64,000 nt of DNA, taken from NCBI GenBank assembly GCA_009692685.1, contig SHYS01000004.1, positions 1 to 64,000 on the forward strand, in the 5' to 3' direction. The position numbers and the translations under genes are program-made. Origin of the DNA: Dehalococcoidia bacterium. Its GTDB lineage: Bacteria; Chloroflexota; Dehalococcoidia; UBA2979. Shown one piece after another: positions 22,756-31,697 of this stretch. Under the pieces are notes generated by a model, which was given only the letters and a program-made list of their open reading frames with translations, searched no databases and was not told where the DNA came from. The first letter of the stretch is position 1; every line of letters begins with the position of its first letter.

Positions 22756-24156
22756 ATGATCGACCGTCGATGGGGTCGTGGCGCCCTCGGCGTGGTGCTG
22801 CTCCTCGTATTTGCGGGCGCCACCCTGACGGTGGCACCTCGAGGCGCGCTCGCCGACAGCATCGAGATCACGAACTTGGCTGAGAAGACGCCCGACCCTA
22901 CCCGGGTCACGTTCGCGGCCCGAGTTCGCGCGCCGGCCGGCGTGAAGAGTGCACGCCTGATCTACAAGGTGCGTAACCCCGACGGCGATGTCGGTGGCGA
23001 GGCGGAAGGGACGGTCGCGCCCGGAGCCGAAAGCGATGCCACGTTCACCCTCACGACCAATGGGGGCGACAACCAGCGCTACATCCCCGTCGGCTCGACG
23101 TTCGTCTACCACTGGAACATCGCAGACACGACCGGCAGCAAGGCCTCGAGTGCCGAGAAGGAGTTCGTCTTCCTCGATGGTCGCTACCAGTGGCGCAGTC
23201 GCACGGAGGGGACGGACCCGCCCGTGACGGTGTACTGGTACGGGAACAACGAGGACCGTGCTACCAACACGCTGGCAGCGACCCGCGGCTCGCTGAAGAA
23301 GGTCGGTGACCTGCTGCAGACGACCGTGCCGTATCCGATAAAAGTGGTCGTCTGGGCGTCGGAACCCGATGGCGAGCTGGCGCAGCGCTCGCGTGGGCGC
23401 ACGTTCGATCAGAGCGTGATGACTGGCGGGACTCGCGTCGCACCTGATCTCGTGCTGGTGTTCGTCCCCGATGTCGAGTTCGTACTCCATGAGGTCGGGC
23501 ACATCGTCACTCACGTGGCCGGCGACGGCCCGTTCGGCCCGCTCCCCTCGTGGATCGATGAAGGCACGGCCGTCTGGGCGCAGAGTTCCCCCGGCGGCGG
23601 TTACACGCAGGCCGTCGAACTGGCGGTGCGCTCGAATCAGCCGCTCAGCCTGCGGTCGATGCAGGCGAACACCAACAAACCCGCAGAGGTGAACCTCTTC
23701 TACGGCCAGTCGTTCTCGACCGTTGACTACCTCGTGAAGACCTACGGGCCGGCGAAGTATGCTGAACTCTTCAAGGTCTTCAATGCGGGCGCCTCGATGG
23801 ACAAGGCACTGGAGCAGGTCTACGGGTTCGACCAGAACGGGCTGTACAACGCCTGGCGCGCCTCGAAGGGACTGCCAACGCTGACGTTCGCCACGCCGGT
23901 GGCGGGCAACTTCCCCGTTGTCGAGGCGACACGTGCACCCCTCGGGTTCCCGACGTCAGTGGCCGGCACGTCGAGCGGTGCGCCCTCGACGGGTGGCGCC
24001 TCGACCCCGTCGGCTGGCGACGCGGCCCCCGAGTCAAGCGGTGATGGCCTCCCGTCGGCGGGGCTTGCGGTGCTCGGTGGCACGGTTGCCCTTGCGCTGG
24101 TGCTGGTGTGTGGTGCGGTGTTGTTGCTGAGGAAGCGGCCTTCGACCTCGGCGTGA
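22756..24156 (+). CDS. secreted, membrane-anchored gluzincin-type metallopeptidase (MA-like)
   Basis: 466 residues. A signal peptide lies at the N-terminus (ALGVVLLLVFAGATLTVAPRGALA). An Ig-like/beta region follows (about 35-140), then a peptidase MA-like domain with the zinc motif VLHEVGHIVTH (HExxH) and WIDEGTAVWAQ, where the Glu would be the third ligand. After about residue 390 comes a Ser/Thr/Gly/Pro-rich linker and one C-terminal membrane segment (LAVLGGTVALALVLVCGAVLLL) ending in basic residues. The enzyme would act outside the membrane. GGGG lies 5 bases before ATG 22756. It starts 20 bases after prfB. Substrate unknown. Confidence 0.85.
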   Translation: MIDRRWGRGALGVVLLLVFAGATLTVAPRGALADSIEITNLAEKTPDPTRVTFAARVRAPAGVKSARLIYKVRNPDGDVGGEAEGTVAPGAESDATFTLTTNGGDNQRYIPVGSTFVYHWNIADTTGSKASSAEKEFVFLDGRYQWRSRTEGTDPPVTVYWYGNNEDRATNTLAATRGSLKKVGDLLQTTVPYPIKVVVWASEPDGELAQRSRGRTFDQSVMTGGTRVAPDLVLVFVPDVEFVLHEVGHIVTHVAGDGPFGPLPSWIDEGTAVWAQSSPGGGYTQAVELAVRSNQPLSLRSMQANTNKPAEVNLFYGQSFSTVDYLVKTYGPAKYAELFKVFNAGASMDKALEQVYGFDQNGLYNAWRASKGLPTLTFATPVAGNFPVVEATRAPLGFPTSVAGTSSGAPSTGGASTPSAGDAAPESSGDGLPSAGLAVLGGTVALALVLVCGAVLLLRKRPSTSA

Positions 24157-24174
24157 GGGCGCCGAGGCCCTGTG

Positions 24175-24984
24175 TCACCGCCCCGGGATGAACAGCCCGC
24201 TCGGCGGGGGCGGCGGTGCTGAGGGGTGTGGAGCGCCTTCGGCGGCCATGGCGTGTGCCTGCTCGTTGGTCAGGTACGGGCTCGATGTGGTGCGTTCGCG
24301 GATGACCGGCTCGGGGTCGCCAGCGATGATGCGCCGAACCTGCTCGACGAGTTCACCTTCCGAGAAGATGCCGTTGAAGCGGCGGCCGTTGATGACCACG
24401 GTGGGCACCTCGGTCAGCGAGCGCTGCGTAGCGAGAATCGGGAACTCCGACATCTCGGTGGCCACGAACCGAATCGCGTGGTTCTCGACCGCCAGCGCTG
24501 AGGCGAGGCGGATCATGTACGCAGACAGCGGGTCGTAAGGTGCGACCAGCACCTCGATGGTCACGGGCATTGTGACTGCGGCGAGGGCGGCACGCGACTC
24601 GTCCTGCAGCGGTGACGCGCCCGCGCCCACGAGGATGAGCGAGTCCACGAACACCGGGAAGAGCAGTCCCGTGAAGTACCCCACGAAGTGCAGCCGCGCG
24701 CCTTGGGACCGCAGCACGGTAGTCGGGGCACGATCGATGCCTTCGGTGGCCGCTCGGTCAGCGTGCCTGTCGAGGTCGTAGCGGGTCACCGAGAGCAGCG
24801 AGTTGAGCGAGACGAGTTCGCGCGCCATCGAGACGACGTTGTCGCAGTGCGAGCACGGGTCGCGGTCCGGTAGCACGATGGCCGACTCGGGCCGCGTCCA
24901 GACATCGATGCCGACTCGGCCGGCAAGGTGTTCAATGAGGTGCTGCGCGATCTGGACCTGGTCTTCCTTGGAGATGACGGGCAC
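24175..24984 (-). CDS. tandem thioredoxin-fold protein, second active site lost
   Basis: 269 residues with two thioredoxin-like folds, like the protein disulfide oxidoreductase/glutaredoxin-like PDO family. The first fold carries a PCSHC active site (about residues 43-47). In the second, the corresponding site reads APYDPLSAY and has no Cys, while the cis-Pro region (LTEVPTVVINGRRF) is kept. A Pro-rich tail follows. It lies 3 bases from the PI-phosphate synthase gene and so may be the last gene of that operon. Possible roles are redox control or a scaffold; not known. Confidence 0.8.
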   Translation of the reverse strand: MPVISKEDQVQIAQHLIEHLAGRVGIDVWTRPESAIVLPDRDPCSHCDNVVSMARELVSLNSLLSVTRYDLDRHADRAATEGIDRAPTTVLRSQGARLHFVGYFTGLLFPVFVDSLILVGAGASPLQDESRAALAAVTMPVTIEVLVAPYDPLSAYMIRLASALAVENHAIRFVATEMSEFPILATQRSLTEVPTVVINGRRFNGIFSEGELVEQVRRIIAGDPEPVIRERTTSSPYLTNEQAHAMAAEGAPHPSAPPPPPSGLFIPGR

Positions 24985-24987
24985 GGC

Positions 24988-25629
24988 CTAGTCCTTCCGA
25001 GATCCGGCGGGCATCGCGACCTCGACGGCTGCCTTCGCGAGCCAGAGGCGCTGAGCCGCGGTCAACGTGCTAACAACAGCGAGGATCCAGAGCCCGACGA
25101 GCAGGTACCCGCTGATCAAGGCGACGCCGGTCACCACGACTCGCTCCGGCCGCGTGAACACGCCATCGAGGATTTCGCCGCCGGCGCCCTCAACCCGCGC
25201 TCGGATGTACGACACCATCAGCGAGCTGACGACCGCGACGAAGGCGAGGAGCGCCTCCGTGTGCAGCCCGGACTCCGTGGCGTACCAGGCGATGCCGAAC
25301 AGCACGATAGCCTCGGAGAGGCGGTCCAGCGTGGAGTCGAGTACGCCCCCGAATGGCGTCGCACGCCCGGTCGCCCTCGCCAGGCCGCCGTCCAGCATGT
25401 CGAGGGCGCTGGCGAGGATGACGACGAGGCCCCCGCTCGCGAGCGCTCCCGTTGCCACGAGGCCCGCGCCGACGACGTTCCCGAGGAATCCGACGACGCT
25501 GATCGCGTTTGGCGTGACGCCGGCCGCCGCTAGTCCGCGCACGATGGGGTCGAGGACGGCCGCGGGCGCTCGATGGGGCATCAACCTCAGCTCGCCAAGC
25601 GAAAGGGCGGCAGTCAGGAGGGCTCTCAC
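24988..25629 (-). CDS. CDP-alcohol phosphatidyltransferase, probable PI-phosphate synthase
   Basis: Membrane enzyme that would join CDP-diacylglycerol to inositol phosphate. The family motif D-G-x2-A-R-x8-G-x3-D-x3-D is complete: DGGLARATGRATPFGGVLD then STLD. Several membrane segments follow, with SYIRARVEGAGGE and RPERVVVTGVAL, similar to actinobacterial PI-phosphate synthases. I chose GTG 25629, which overlaps the upstream stop as GTGA; ATG 25581 is an alternative. 213 residues is the expected size. Its neighbours (ino1, PimA-like transferase) support inositol rather than glycerol as substrate. Confidence 0.85.
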   Translation of the reverse strand: MRALLTAALSLGELRLMPHRAPAAVLDPIVRGLAAAGVTPNAISVVGFLGNVVGAGLVATGALASGGLVVILASALDMLDGGLARATGRATPFGGVLDSTLDRLSEAIVLFGIAWYATESGLHTEALLAFVAVVSSLMVSYIRARVEGAGGEILDGVFTRPERVVVTGVALISGYLLVGLWILAVVSTLTAAQRLWLAKAAVEVAMPAGSRKD

Positions 25630-26795
25630 AGCGCTGCGGCCTTCCGGCGGCTGCCCCGCTGGACGCGACGCTCCTCGATCAGGCGGTCGTAGTACGACAG
25701 GATGCGTCGCGTGACCCATGGCCACGAGTACACCTCGGCCTGCCCACGGGCGGCGGCGCCCAGGGCAGCACGCGCGTCCGCGTTGCGCACAAGCGCACCG
25801 ATCGCGTTCGCCAGCACCGCGGGATCCCGAGGGCGGACGAGCACACCGTCGACGTCGTTGGTGATGACGGAGGCGTAGCCATCGATGTTGGAAGCCACGA
25901 TGGGCAGGCTTGCGGCCATCGCTTCGAGCAGCACGATGCCCTGCGATTCGTTGCCGGTGGCAGGCGAGCAGAAGACATCGGCGGTGCGGTACCAGCGAGG
26001 CAGCTCGGCGTCCGACGGGCCGGGGACGAACACGACGCCTCGTTGGCCGCGCGCCGTGACGTCCGCCTCAACCCGCTGCCGTCGCTTCGATTCCGGTCCA
26101 ACGACGAGCAGTCGGGTATTGGCATGTCGCGCGTGAATGGTCTCGAACGCCGTGAGCAGGTAATCGAGTCCCTTCCGTTGCTCGGCGCGGCCGACGTAGA
26201 GGATGTTGATGATGCCGTCGTCGTACTCGGGTATTCGGGCGATCGAGGTGTCGCCCCAGCGCGCGAGGTCGATGCCGTTCGGGATGATGTTGTAGAAACC
26301 TCGGAAGTAGCGACCGACGAAGCGCTCGGCCGGCGGCGAGACGGCGATCTTGCCATCGAGCTCGTGGTGCCAGCGCTTCAGGAGATGCCGTCCGTAGCGA
26401 TAGAGTCGGTTGCCCTGCTCCCGGTTGGCGTGAAACGTGCCGACGTTGACCACCTCGGGGTTGGCCAGCCTCGAGTGGCGTAACGCCTGGATAGGCAGGA
26501 CTGGCATCAGCGGCTCGTGGACATGTACCACGTCGAACTGCTGCTCCTCCAGGAAGTGCCCGACCCGCCCTCCGGCGAACGGGTTGAGGACGATTCGTGC
26601 GATCGAGCCAGAGGCATGTACCGAGGTGGGACGTCCCGCGACGAACACGCGGGGGTCCAGAACCTCCTCATTCGCCGGGGCGATGATCCGCGCTTGGTGG
26701 CCGGCCTCGAGGTAGGCATTCGCGATGAAGTCAATGTGGCGGTTGACGCCGCCGGGCGTGAGCCAGTCATACGGCGAGACGAGGGCGATCTTCAC
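25626..26795 (-). CDS. GT4 glycosyltransferase, PimA-like
   Basis: 389 residues with a GT-B fold. The N-terminus KIALVSPYDWLTPGGVNRHI and the C-terminal PRWYRTADVFCSPATGNESQGIVLLEAMA (E-x7-E type motif) match PimA-like phosphatidylinositol mannosyltransferases and related GT4 enzymes. The acceptor would be PI at the cytoplasmic face and the donor GDP-mannose. Start GTG 26795 overlaps the PHP gene stop as GTGA, and its own stop overlaps the PI-phosphate synthase start in the same way. The open frame extends further upstream but that part is inside the PHP gene. Confidence 0.85.
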   Translation of the reverse strand: MKIALVSPYDWLTPGGVNRHIDFIANAYLEAGHQARIIAPANEEVLDPRVFVAGRPTSVHASGSIARIVLNPFAGGRVGHFLEEQQFDVVHVHEPLMPVLPIQALRHSRLANPEVVNVGTFHANREQGNRLYRYGRHLLKRWHHELDGKIAVSPPAERFVGRYFRGFYNIIPNGIDLARWGDTSIARIPEYDDGIINILYVGRAEQRKGLDYLLTAFETIHARHANTRLLVVGPESKRRQRVEADVTARGQRGVVFVPGPSDAELPRWYRTADVFCSPATGNESQGIVLLEAMAASLPIVASNIDGYASVITNDVDGVLVRPRDPAVLANAIGALVRNADARAALGAAARGQAEVYSWPWVTRRILSYYDRLIEERRVQRGSRRKAAAL

Positions 26796-27622
26796 GCCCA
26801 ACCTCGCCAGATGCTGCGTCGCAGGTGCGCGTTTGCGCTCGCTGCAGCTCGACGTAACGGTGGACCGAGAACCTGCCGAGGCGTGGTGGACAGGCCGACG
26901 ACCTGCTGCTCGAGCAGTCTGCGGGCGCCGATCTGCCGCAGAGATGGTCCGCGGCGCAGCACGCCATACGTTGCGCCCTTGTCGAGGGCGCAACGTAGCG
27001 CGGCACCGGCTTCGACACCGGGGGCGGCTCGAAACACGGTGACGGCAGATCCGACCGCTTCGAGGAAGTGGGCATCGCTGCCGCCGGTCTCGGCGAGCCC
27101 GTAACGCTCGCGGTTCAGGCGCAGTGGGCGCCCTCGCGTGACCGCGCCGGCGAGCGTCGAGTTGGCCACCTCGATGCCGTCCGGCCGGACCTCAACGTCA
27201 CGTAGCGCAAGGACGCGCTCGAGTGCACGTTGGCCGACCGAGCGCGTCAGCGGAGAGAACGGGTGCGGCACCACTGCCGCGCCGCCTGCTCGATGGATGG
27301 CGGCGATCGTCTCGTGCAGCGGGCGAAACGAACGGATTGGCTCGTCAACCCAGAGCGCGAGGAGGTGCCCTGACAGTGTGGTGATCTCGATTCCAGGTAT
27401 GATGGCGAAGGCGTACTGGCGGCGGGCGTGCAACTCTCGCGCTGCGAGGGCGCCGCGGATGTCGTCGTGGTCGGTGACGGCAATGAGATCAAGGTCGGTA
27501 CGCGCCTCGATGTGAGTGAATAGCTCCGCGGCCGATGCCATGCTGTCGCCATGCGCCGTGTGTACCTGCAGATCCGCCTGCAGGAATCGAGCATGGGCGT
27601 GCGCCGCGGATGGTGGTGTCAC
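26792..27622 (-). CDS. PHP-domain phosphoesterase
   Basis: 276 residues of the polymerase and histidinol phosphatase family. Metal-binding motifs appear in order: ADLQVHTAHGDSMAS, VTDHDDIRGA, IIPGIEITT, VVPHPFSPL and GGSDAHFLEA. No membrane segment or signal peptide. It lies between the acyltransferases and the PimA-like gene, coupled to the latter by a GTGA overlap. Related PHP proteins act as nucleases (RNase AM type) or small-molecule phosphatases. Here the context points to a lipid or inositol phosphate substrate. A perfect 12-base inverted repeat at about 26970-26998 lies inside the coding region. Confidence 0.85.
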   Translation of the reverse strand: MTPPSAAHAHARFLQADLQVHTAHGDSMASAAELFTHIEARTDLDLIAVTDHDDIRGALAARELHARRQYAFAIIPGIEITTLSGHLLALWVDEPIRSFRPLHETIAAIHRAGGAAVVPHPFSPLTRSVGQRALERVLALRDVEVRPDGIEVANSTLAGAVTRGRPLRLNRERYGLAETGGSDAHFLEAVGSAVTVFRAAPGVEAGAALRCALDKGATYGVLRRGPSLRQIGARRLLEQQVVGLSTTPRQVLGPPLRRAAASANAHLRRSIWRGWA

Positions 27623-27631
27623 ACGTCCATC

Positions 27632-28525
27632 TTAGGGGTGGGCGGACCACACCGGCTGAAGGACAAACCACTGATCGGGTGCAGCCGCGATGCCGCTTTC
27701 GAGGGCACGCGCGAGGGCGTTCATGCCGTCACGGCGGTCTGCGACTCGATCCTGCGTTCGTGGGAACGCAAGCGGCGGCAAGACGCGCACAACCCACCGC
27801 GGCGCGTAGCGAGAGCCGCCGGTGGCGCCTCCTTTGCGGAACACGAAACAGGGCACCACTGCGGCGCCCGTGCGCAGCGCCAGCTCGATGGGGCCCGCGG
27901 GGAGTGGTGCGGGCGCACCGAAAAACTGCGTGGGAACGCCTGTTCCGACGACGTTGCGGTCGGCCATCAGCGCCACGAGTCCACCTCGCCGGAGTTGCTC
28001 GACGGCTTCGCGCACACCTGCTCGATCTGCCTCGATGAAGCGGCCGCCGTGGCGGCGGCGTGCGCGGTGCACGAGCGCGTTCACCATCGGAGGTTCCAGG
28101 CGTTCTGTCAGCGCCAGGATATCGAGGGAGAGCTGGGATGCGGTACGGATGACGAACTCGGGAGCGCCGAGGTGCGCCGTGACGAGAACGATGCCGCGCC
28201 CGCCGTCGTAGGCCGCGAACAGGTGCTCGATCCCCTCGAACGAGTCGAGCTCCTCGAAGGCCACGGCCGGGTCGAGGTGTGAGGTTCGTGCCAGGTCGAC
28301 CCAGTAGCGCGCCGCGGTGCGTACGCATCCACGTGCCGCTCGATCGCGCACCCTGGTATCGGAGGTCGGTCCCAGGACGTGCGCCATGTGGTCTCGTGTC
28401 ACGTTGCGGATGGTGCGGAAGGAGCCCCATGCCACGGCGGCCCCGAGGTCGGCGAGCACGTAGAGGACCCGGGCCGGGAGGTGGCCGCCCACTTCGATGA
28501 GCAACCAGAGCAGGACGAACTTCAC
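27632..28525 (-). CDS. lipid acyltransferase, LpxL/HtrB or PatA type
   Basis: 297 residues. An N-terminal membrane segment (FVLLWLLIEVGGHLPARVLYVLA) precedes a lysophospholipid-type acyltransferase domain with the catalytic H-x4-E motif TAHLGAPEF and a downstream GLVALMADRNVVGTGVPTQFF. This is the Bacterial lipid A acyltransferase/PatA superfamily. With no LPS genes nearby, acylation of an inositol mannoside is more likely than of lipid A. Start GTG 28525 overlaps the stop of the other acyltransferase as GTGA. Confidence 0.85.
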   Translation of the reverse strand: MKFVLLWLLIEVGGHLPARVLYVLADLGAAVAWGSFRTIRNVTRDHMAHVLGPTSDTRVRDRAARGCVRTAARYWVDLARTSHLDPAVAFEELDSFEGIEHLFAAYDGGRGIVLVTAHLGAPEFVIRTASQLSLDILALTERLEPPMVNALVHRARRRHGGRFIEADRAGVREAVEQLRRGGLVALMADRNVVGTGVPTQFFGAPAPLPAGPIELALRTGAAVVPCFVFRKGGATGGSRYAPRWVVRVLPPLAFPRTQDRVADRRDGMNALARALESGIAAAPDQWFVLQPVWSAHP

Positions 28526-29427
28526 CGCGGACGCGCGTCTTCGGGCCAGAGTGTGCGGAAGATGTACCACTGCTCTGGTGCCCGCAGCACCAGCCGCTCC
28601 AGCGCGTACATCATCGCCTGCGTCAGCCCTGGGATGTCCGCGTCGCGATCGTCAGTGGGTTCAAACTGCACCGTCTCCACCGCAGCATCGTACCGAGTGG
28701 CGATGGGACCCTTGCGCCAGACGCCGCCGACGATCACGGGCGCGCCGGTGCGTAAGGCGATCCTCGCGATTCCGTCTGCTACGTTAAGGGGTGCGCCGAA
28801 GAACTCCACCCGTACGCCGCCCTCGGGGCGTGGCACGTCGGCGAGGGCGGCCAGTACGTCGTTGCGTCTCAGGGCGCGCAGCACTTCCGGCCCTGGGCTT
28901 TCCGCGGCGATGATGCGCATCCCGAGGCGAGTGCGCGCGCTGACGACTACGCGATCAATCGCAGGGTTGTCGAAGGTGTTGGCGATCGCGGTGAGTGGCA
29001 TGTGTTGCGTGATGGCGGCCCCGGCGAGGTCCCAGTTTCCGAAGTGCAGCGTGACGAAGACGATGCCGTTGCCGGTCCGCTGCGTCTCGAGGGTTGCCCA
29101 GTCATCGAAGTCGACTGTGGCCGCGATGGTCTCCGGCGACAGCGTCCCGAAGCGCAGGAAGTCGACGAGGTACATGCCGTAGTACGCGAACGAGGCGCGC
29201 GCGTACCGCCTTGCGAGGTTGGGATCGCCGCCGGCGACGTGGAGCATGTTCGCAACACTGCGGCGACGCCCACCGGGCCACGCGATCCAGGTGGCGGCGC
29301 CCACCGCGCGGCCTACGTGATAGGCGACGCGCAGCGGCACGGCGCTCGCCAGCCAGACCGCCGCCCCGAGCAGGGCGGCGGTCAGTGCGAGGCGCGCCGA
29401 ACGCGCTGGCTTATCCACGTTGGGCAC
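28522..29427 (-). CDS. second lipid acyltransferase, LpxL/HtrB or PatA type
   Basis: 301 residues, GTG start at 29427. Same superfamily as its neighbour: an N-terminal membrane segment (ALTAALLGAAVWLASAVPL), the H-x4-D motif TLHFGNWDLAG and RPEGGVRVEFFGAPLNV. The two paralogues are clearly diverged, so they probably act at different acyl positions or on different sugars. It follows ino1 by 33 bases and overlaps the next acyltransferase gene. Confidence 0.85.
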   Translation of the reverse strand: MPNVDKPARSARLALTAALLGAAVWLASAVPLRVAYHVGRAVGAATWIAWPGGRRRSVANMLHVAGGDPNLARRYARASFAYYGMYLVDFLRFGTLSPETIAATVDFDDWATLETQRTGNGIVFVTLHFGNWDLAGAAITQHMPLTAIANTFDNPAIDRVVVSARTRLGMRIIAAESPGPEVLRALRRNDVLAALADVPRPEGGVRVEFFGAPLNVADGIARIALRTGAPVIVGGVWRKGPIATRYDAAVETVQFEPTDDRDADIPGLTQAMMYALERLVLRAPEQWYIFRTLWPEDARPR

Positions 29428-29460
29428 CCGCTGGTCACCCTCGCGGTGTGCTCTCCTCGC

Positions 29461-30564
29461 TCAGGCGTTCTTGAGGGCAGTGGTCAAAGCCGCGTCCCCG
29501 CGGATGAAGGCCTCGAGGTACTGGTGCGCGTCTTCGTCGCGGTACTGCCTCGGCGGGGACTTCATGAAGTACGAGGACGGCTCGTAGATTGGCCCGGCCA
29601 GGCCGCGATCTAGGGCGAGCTTGGCGCAGCGCACCGCATCGATGACCACGCCGGCGGAGTTCGGGCTGTCCCACACCTCGAGCTTCGTCTCAAGCATCAG
29701 CGGCACGTTACCGAAGGTCGTGCCCTCGATGCGGATGTGGCACCACTTGCGATCCTCGAGCCAGGGGACGTAATCCGACGGGCCGACGTGCACGTTCGCG
29801 GCCGGAAGCTCGTATTCGATTTGCGAGGTGACGGCGTTCGTCTTCGAGATCTTCTTGGACTCGAGGCGCTCACGCTCGAGCATGTTCATGAAGTCGGTGT
29901 TGCCGCCGAAGTTGAGCTGGTAGGTGCGGTCAATGCGGACGCCGCGGTCCTGGAAGAGTCGCGCCAGCACGCGATGGAGGATCGTCGCGCCGACCTGCGA
30001 CTTGATGTCATCGCCAATGACCGGCAGTCCGCGCTCGCGGAAGCGGTTGCCCCAGTACTCCTCCCGCGCGATGAAGACGGGGATGCAGTTGATGAACGCA
30101 CACCCGGCCTCGAGCACCTGCTCGACGTACCACTTCGTCGCCATCTCAGAACCGACCGGCAGATAGTTGATCACGACGTGTGTGTTTGTGTCTTTGAGGA
30201 TCTTGGCGATGTCTGCCGTAGACCCGGGTGCCTTGGTGATCACCTGTGACAGGTACTTGCCGAGGCCGTCGTGGGTCATCCCACGCTGCACGGTCACCCC
30301 GGTTGTTGGGACGTCCGCGAACTTGATGGTGTTGTTCTGGCCGGAGCTGATCGCCTCTGACAGGTCTTTGCCGACCTTGTCCGCGTCGATATCGAAGGCT
30401 GCCGTGAAGTTGATGTCGTTGATGTGGTAGCCGCCGAGGACCGGGTGCATCAGCCCCGGGATCTCGTCTCCCTCCTCGGCGCCGCGGTAGAACTCGACTC
30501 CCTGGACGAGGGACGAGGCGCAGTTCCCCACTCCGATGATGGCTACGTTGATCTTCTCCGCCAC
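29461..30564 (-). CDS. ino1: inositol-3-phosphate synthase
   Basis: Converts glucose 6-phosphate to inositol 3-phosphate with NAD. 367 residues from GTG 30564, preceded by GGAGG 5 bases upstream. The NAD-binding motif is [16 protein letters not shown]. Later family motifs include [29 protein letters not shown] and the [12 protein letters not shown] loop with catalytic Lys residues. It is of the short actinobacterial/archaeal type. First gene of the inositol lipid operon and divergent from a LysR regulator. Confidence 0.95.
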   Translation of the reverse strand: MAEKINVAIIGVGNCASSLVQGVEFYRGAEEGDEIPGLMHPVLGGYHINDINFTAAFDIDADKVGKDLSEAISSGQNNTIKFADVPTTGVTVQRGMTHDGLGKYLSQVITKAPGSTADIAKILKDTNTHVVINYLPVGSEMATKWYVEQVLEAGCAFINCIPVFIAREEYWGNRFRERGLPVIGDDIKSQVGATILHRVLARLFQDRGVRIDRTYQLNFGGNTDFMNMLERERLESKKISKTNAVTSQIEYELPAANVHVGPSDYVPWLEDRKWCHIRIEGTTFGNVPLMLETKLEVWDSPNSAGVVIDAVRCAKLALDRGLAGPIYEPSSYFMKSPPRQYRDEDAHQYLEAFIRGDAALTTALKNA

Positions 30565-30671
30565 AGGTTCCTCCTCGAGGGCCGCGCCGGACCGGCGCGC
30601 GCTCCGTATTCGTCGTTCCGGCATTGACGTTACGCGCGCATCGGGAGTTTCGTCCAATGGAACTTGCGACT

Positions 30672-30686
30672 ATGATTCATAATCAT
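30672..30686. promoter_or_regulatory. palindromic LysR-type operator candidate
   Basis: ATGATTCATAATCAT is a near-perfect AT-rich palindrome with the T-N11-A form of LysR boxes. It overlaps the start codon of the LysR gene and lies about 110 bases from ino1. TATGAT at 30671-30676 could be the -10 of the LysR gene, 8 bases before its ATG. Confidence 0.55.
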
Positions 30687-31590
30687 GACTTATGAGAACT
30701 TGAACCCGCTGGTCCCCTCAATCCAGCTGCAACAGCTGGCCTACCTGCGCGAAGCTGGACGCTCCGGCTCACTCACCGAGGCCGCCGGGCGTCTGGGCCT
30801 GAGCCAGCCTGCGTTGTCTCAGTCGCTGACCGACCTGGAGCGCCGTATCGGCGTCCCGTTGTTTGAGCGGGCGGGGAGGCGCCGCGTGCTCACCGAAGCA
30901 GGGCGCGAGGCGGTATCGGCAGCTGCCGAAGTGTTGGACCGCCTCGATGCCCTGCGCGACCGCCTCGAGGCTGGTGCACGCGGCGAGGCGGGCACAGTGC
31001 GCGTCGGCATGATCGATGCCGCGAGCCTGTACCTGCTTCCTGACGCCATCCGCCAGTACCGCAAAGCGCATCCCACTGTGGATCTGAGGCTCGTCGTGGA
31101 TACCTCGAAGGAGCTGCTGAGGCGCCTTCGGAGCTTCGACCTCGATGTGGCATTTGTCGTCGGGCCGCCGGATGACGATCTGAGCGCCGTGGCCATCCTC
31201 GAAGAAGAGCTGCACGTGTACCGGGGCGCGAGCTCAACCCTCGATGCGCGGACCGCTGACTGGGCGCTGTACCCGGCGTCGTCGAGGACGCGCCAGCTCA
31301 TCGAGGAGGCGCTGGCGCGCGAAGGCATCCGCCCCCGCGTCACGCTCGAAAGCGCGAATCCCGAGATCCTGCGTCAGATGGTGGCGCTCGGACTAGCGTG
31401 GAGCGTGCTGCCGGCTGCCGTCGCAGAATCTGGCCGGGTGGTGCTCAAGCTGGTACGTGGAACCGCGCTCGTCACCCGCACGCTGGTGGCCGTGCGGCGG
31501 CTCACGGCGTCTCCAGACGCCCGAGTCGCGGCACTGCTCGAACTGGCTATGGCTGCTGGATCGGCTTCGGTGTCGGAGCCACGTTCGTAG
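30685..31590 (+). CDS. LysR-family transcriptional regulator
   Basis: 301 residues. The N-terminal winged helix-turn-helix is clear (QLQQLAYLREAGRSGSLTEA, LGLSQPALSQSLTDLERRIG, LFERAGRRRVLTEAG). The C-terminal ligand-binding domain spans about 95-295. It is divergent from ino1, so it may control the inositol lipid operon as well as itself. ATG 30685 overlaps a palindrome and has no ribosome binding site, so it may be leaderless; in-frame TTG 30700 is an alternative start. Confidence 0.93.
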   Translation: MTYENLNPLVPSIQLQQLAYLREAGRSGSLTEAAGRLGLSQPALSQSLTDLERRIGVPLFERAGRRRVLTEAGREAVSAAAEVLDRLDALRDRLEAGARGEAGTVRVGMIDAASLYLLPDAIRQYRKAHPTVDLRLVVDTSKELLRRLRSFDLDVAFVVGPPDDDLSAVAILEEELHVYRGASSTLDARTADWALYPASSRTRQLIEEALAREGIRPRVTLESANPEILRQMVALGLAWSVLPAAVAESGRVVLKLVRGTALVTRTLVAVRRLTASPDARVAALLELAMAAGSASVSEPRS

Positions 31591-31646
31591 CCCTCGAGCC
31601 AGGCGAGCGGCGCCCTCAGTGTTTGCCATCGGTCGCCAGAATGCAG

Positions 31647-31670
31647 CAGCGCCGCCCGAAGGCGGCGCTG
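31647..31670. terminator. hairpin terminator between convergent genes
   Basis: A 10-base GC stem (CAGCGCCGCC / GGCGGCGCTG) with a CGAA tetraloop, between the LysR gene (+) and the DUF5679 gene (-). No long T-run, but position and strength fit a bidirectional terminator. Confidence 0.65.
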
Positions 31671-31697
31671 AGTTCGTTCGCTCCAGATTCGGCGCGG

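Noticed and set aside
24040..24156. LPSAG before the last membrane segment as a sortase signal
   Set aside because: Not a standard LPxTG and no sortase gene nearby; a simple membrane anchor is enough.
26966..27000. Perfect inverted repeat GTTGCGCCCT/AGGGCGCAAC in the PHP gene as a repeat element
   Set aside because: It shares letters with the GCGCAAG hairpin but lacks the flanking blocks, and the encoded residues fit the PHP protein.
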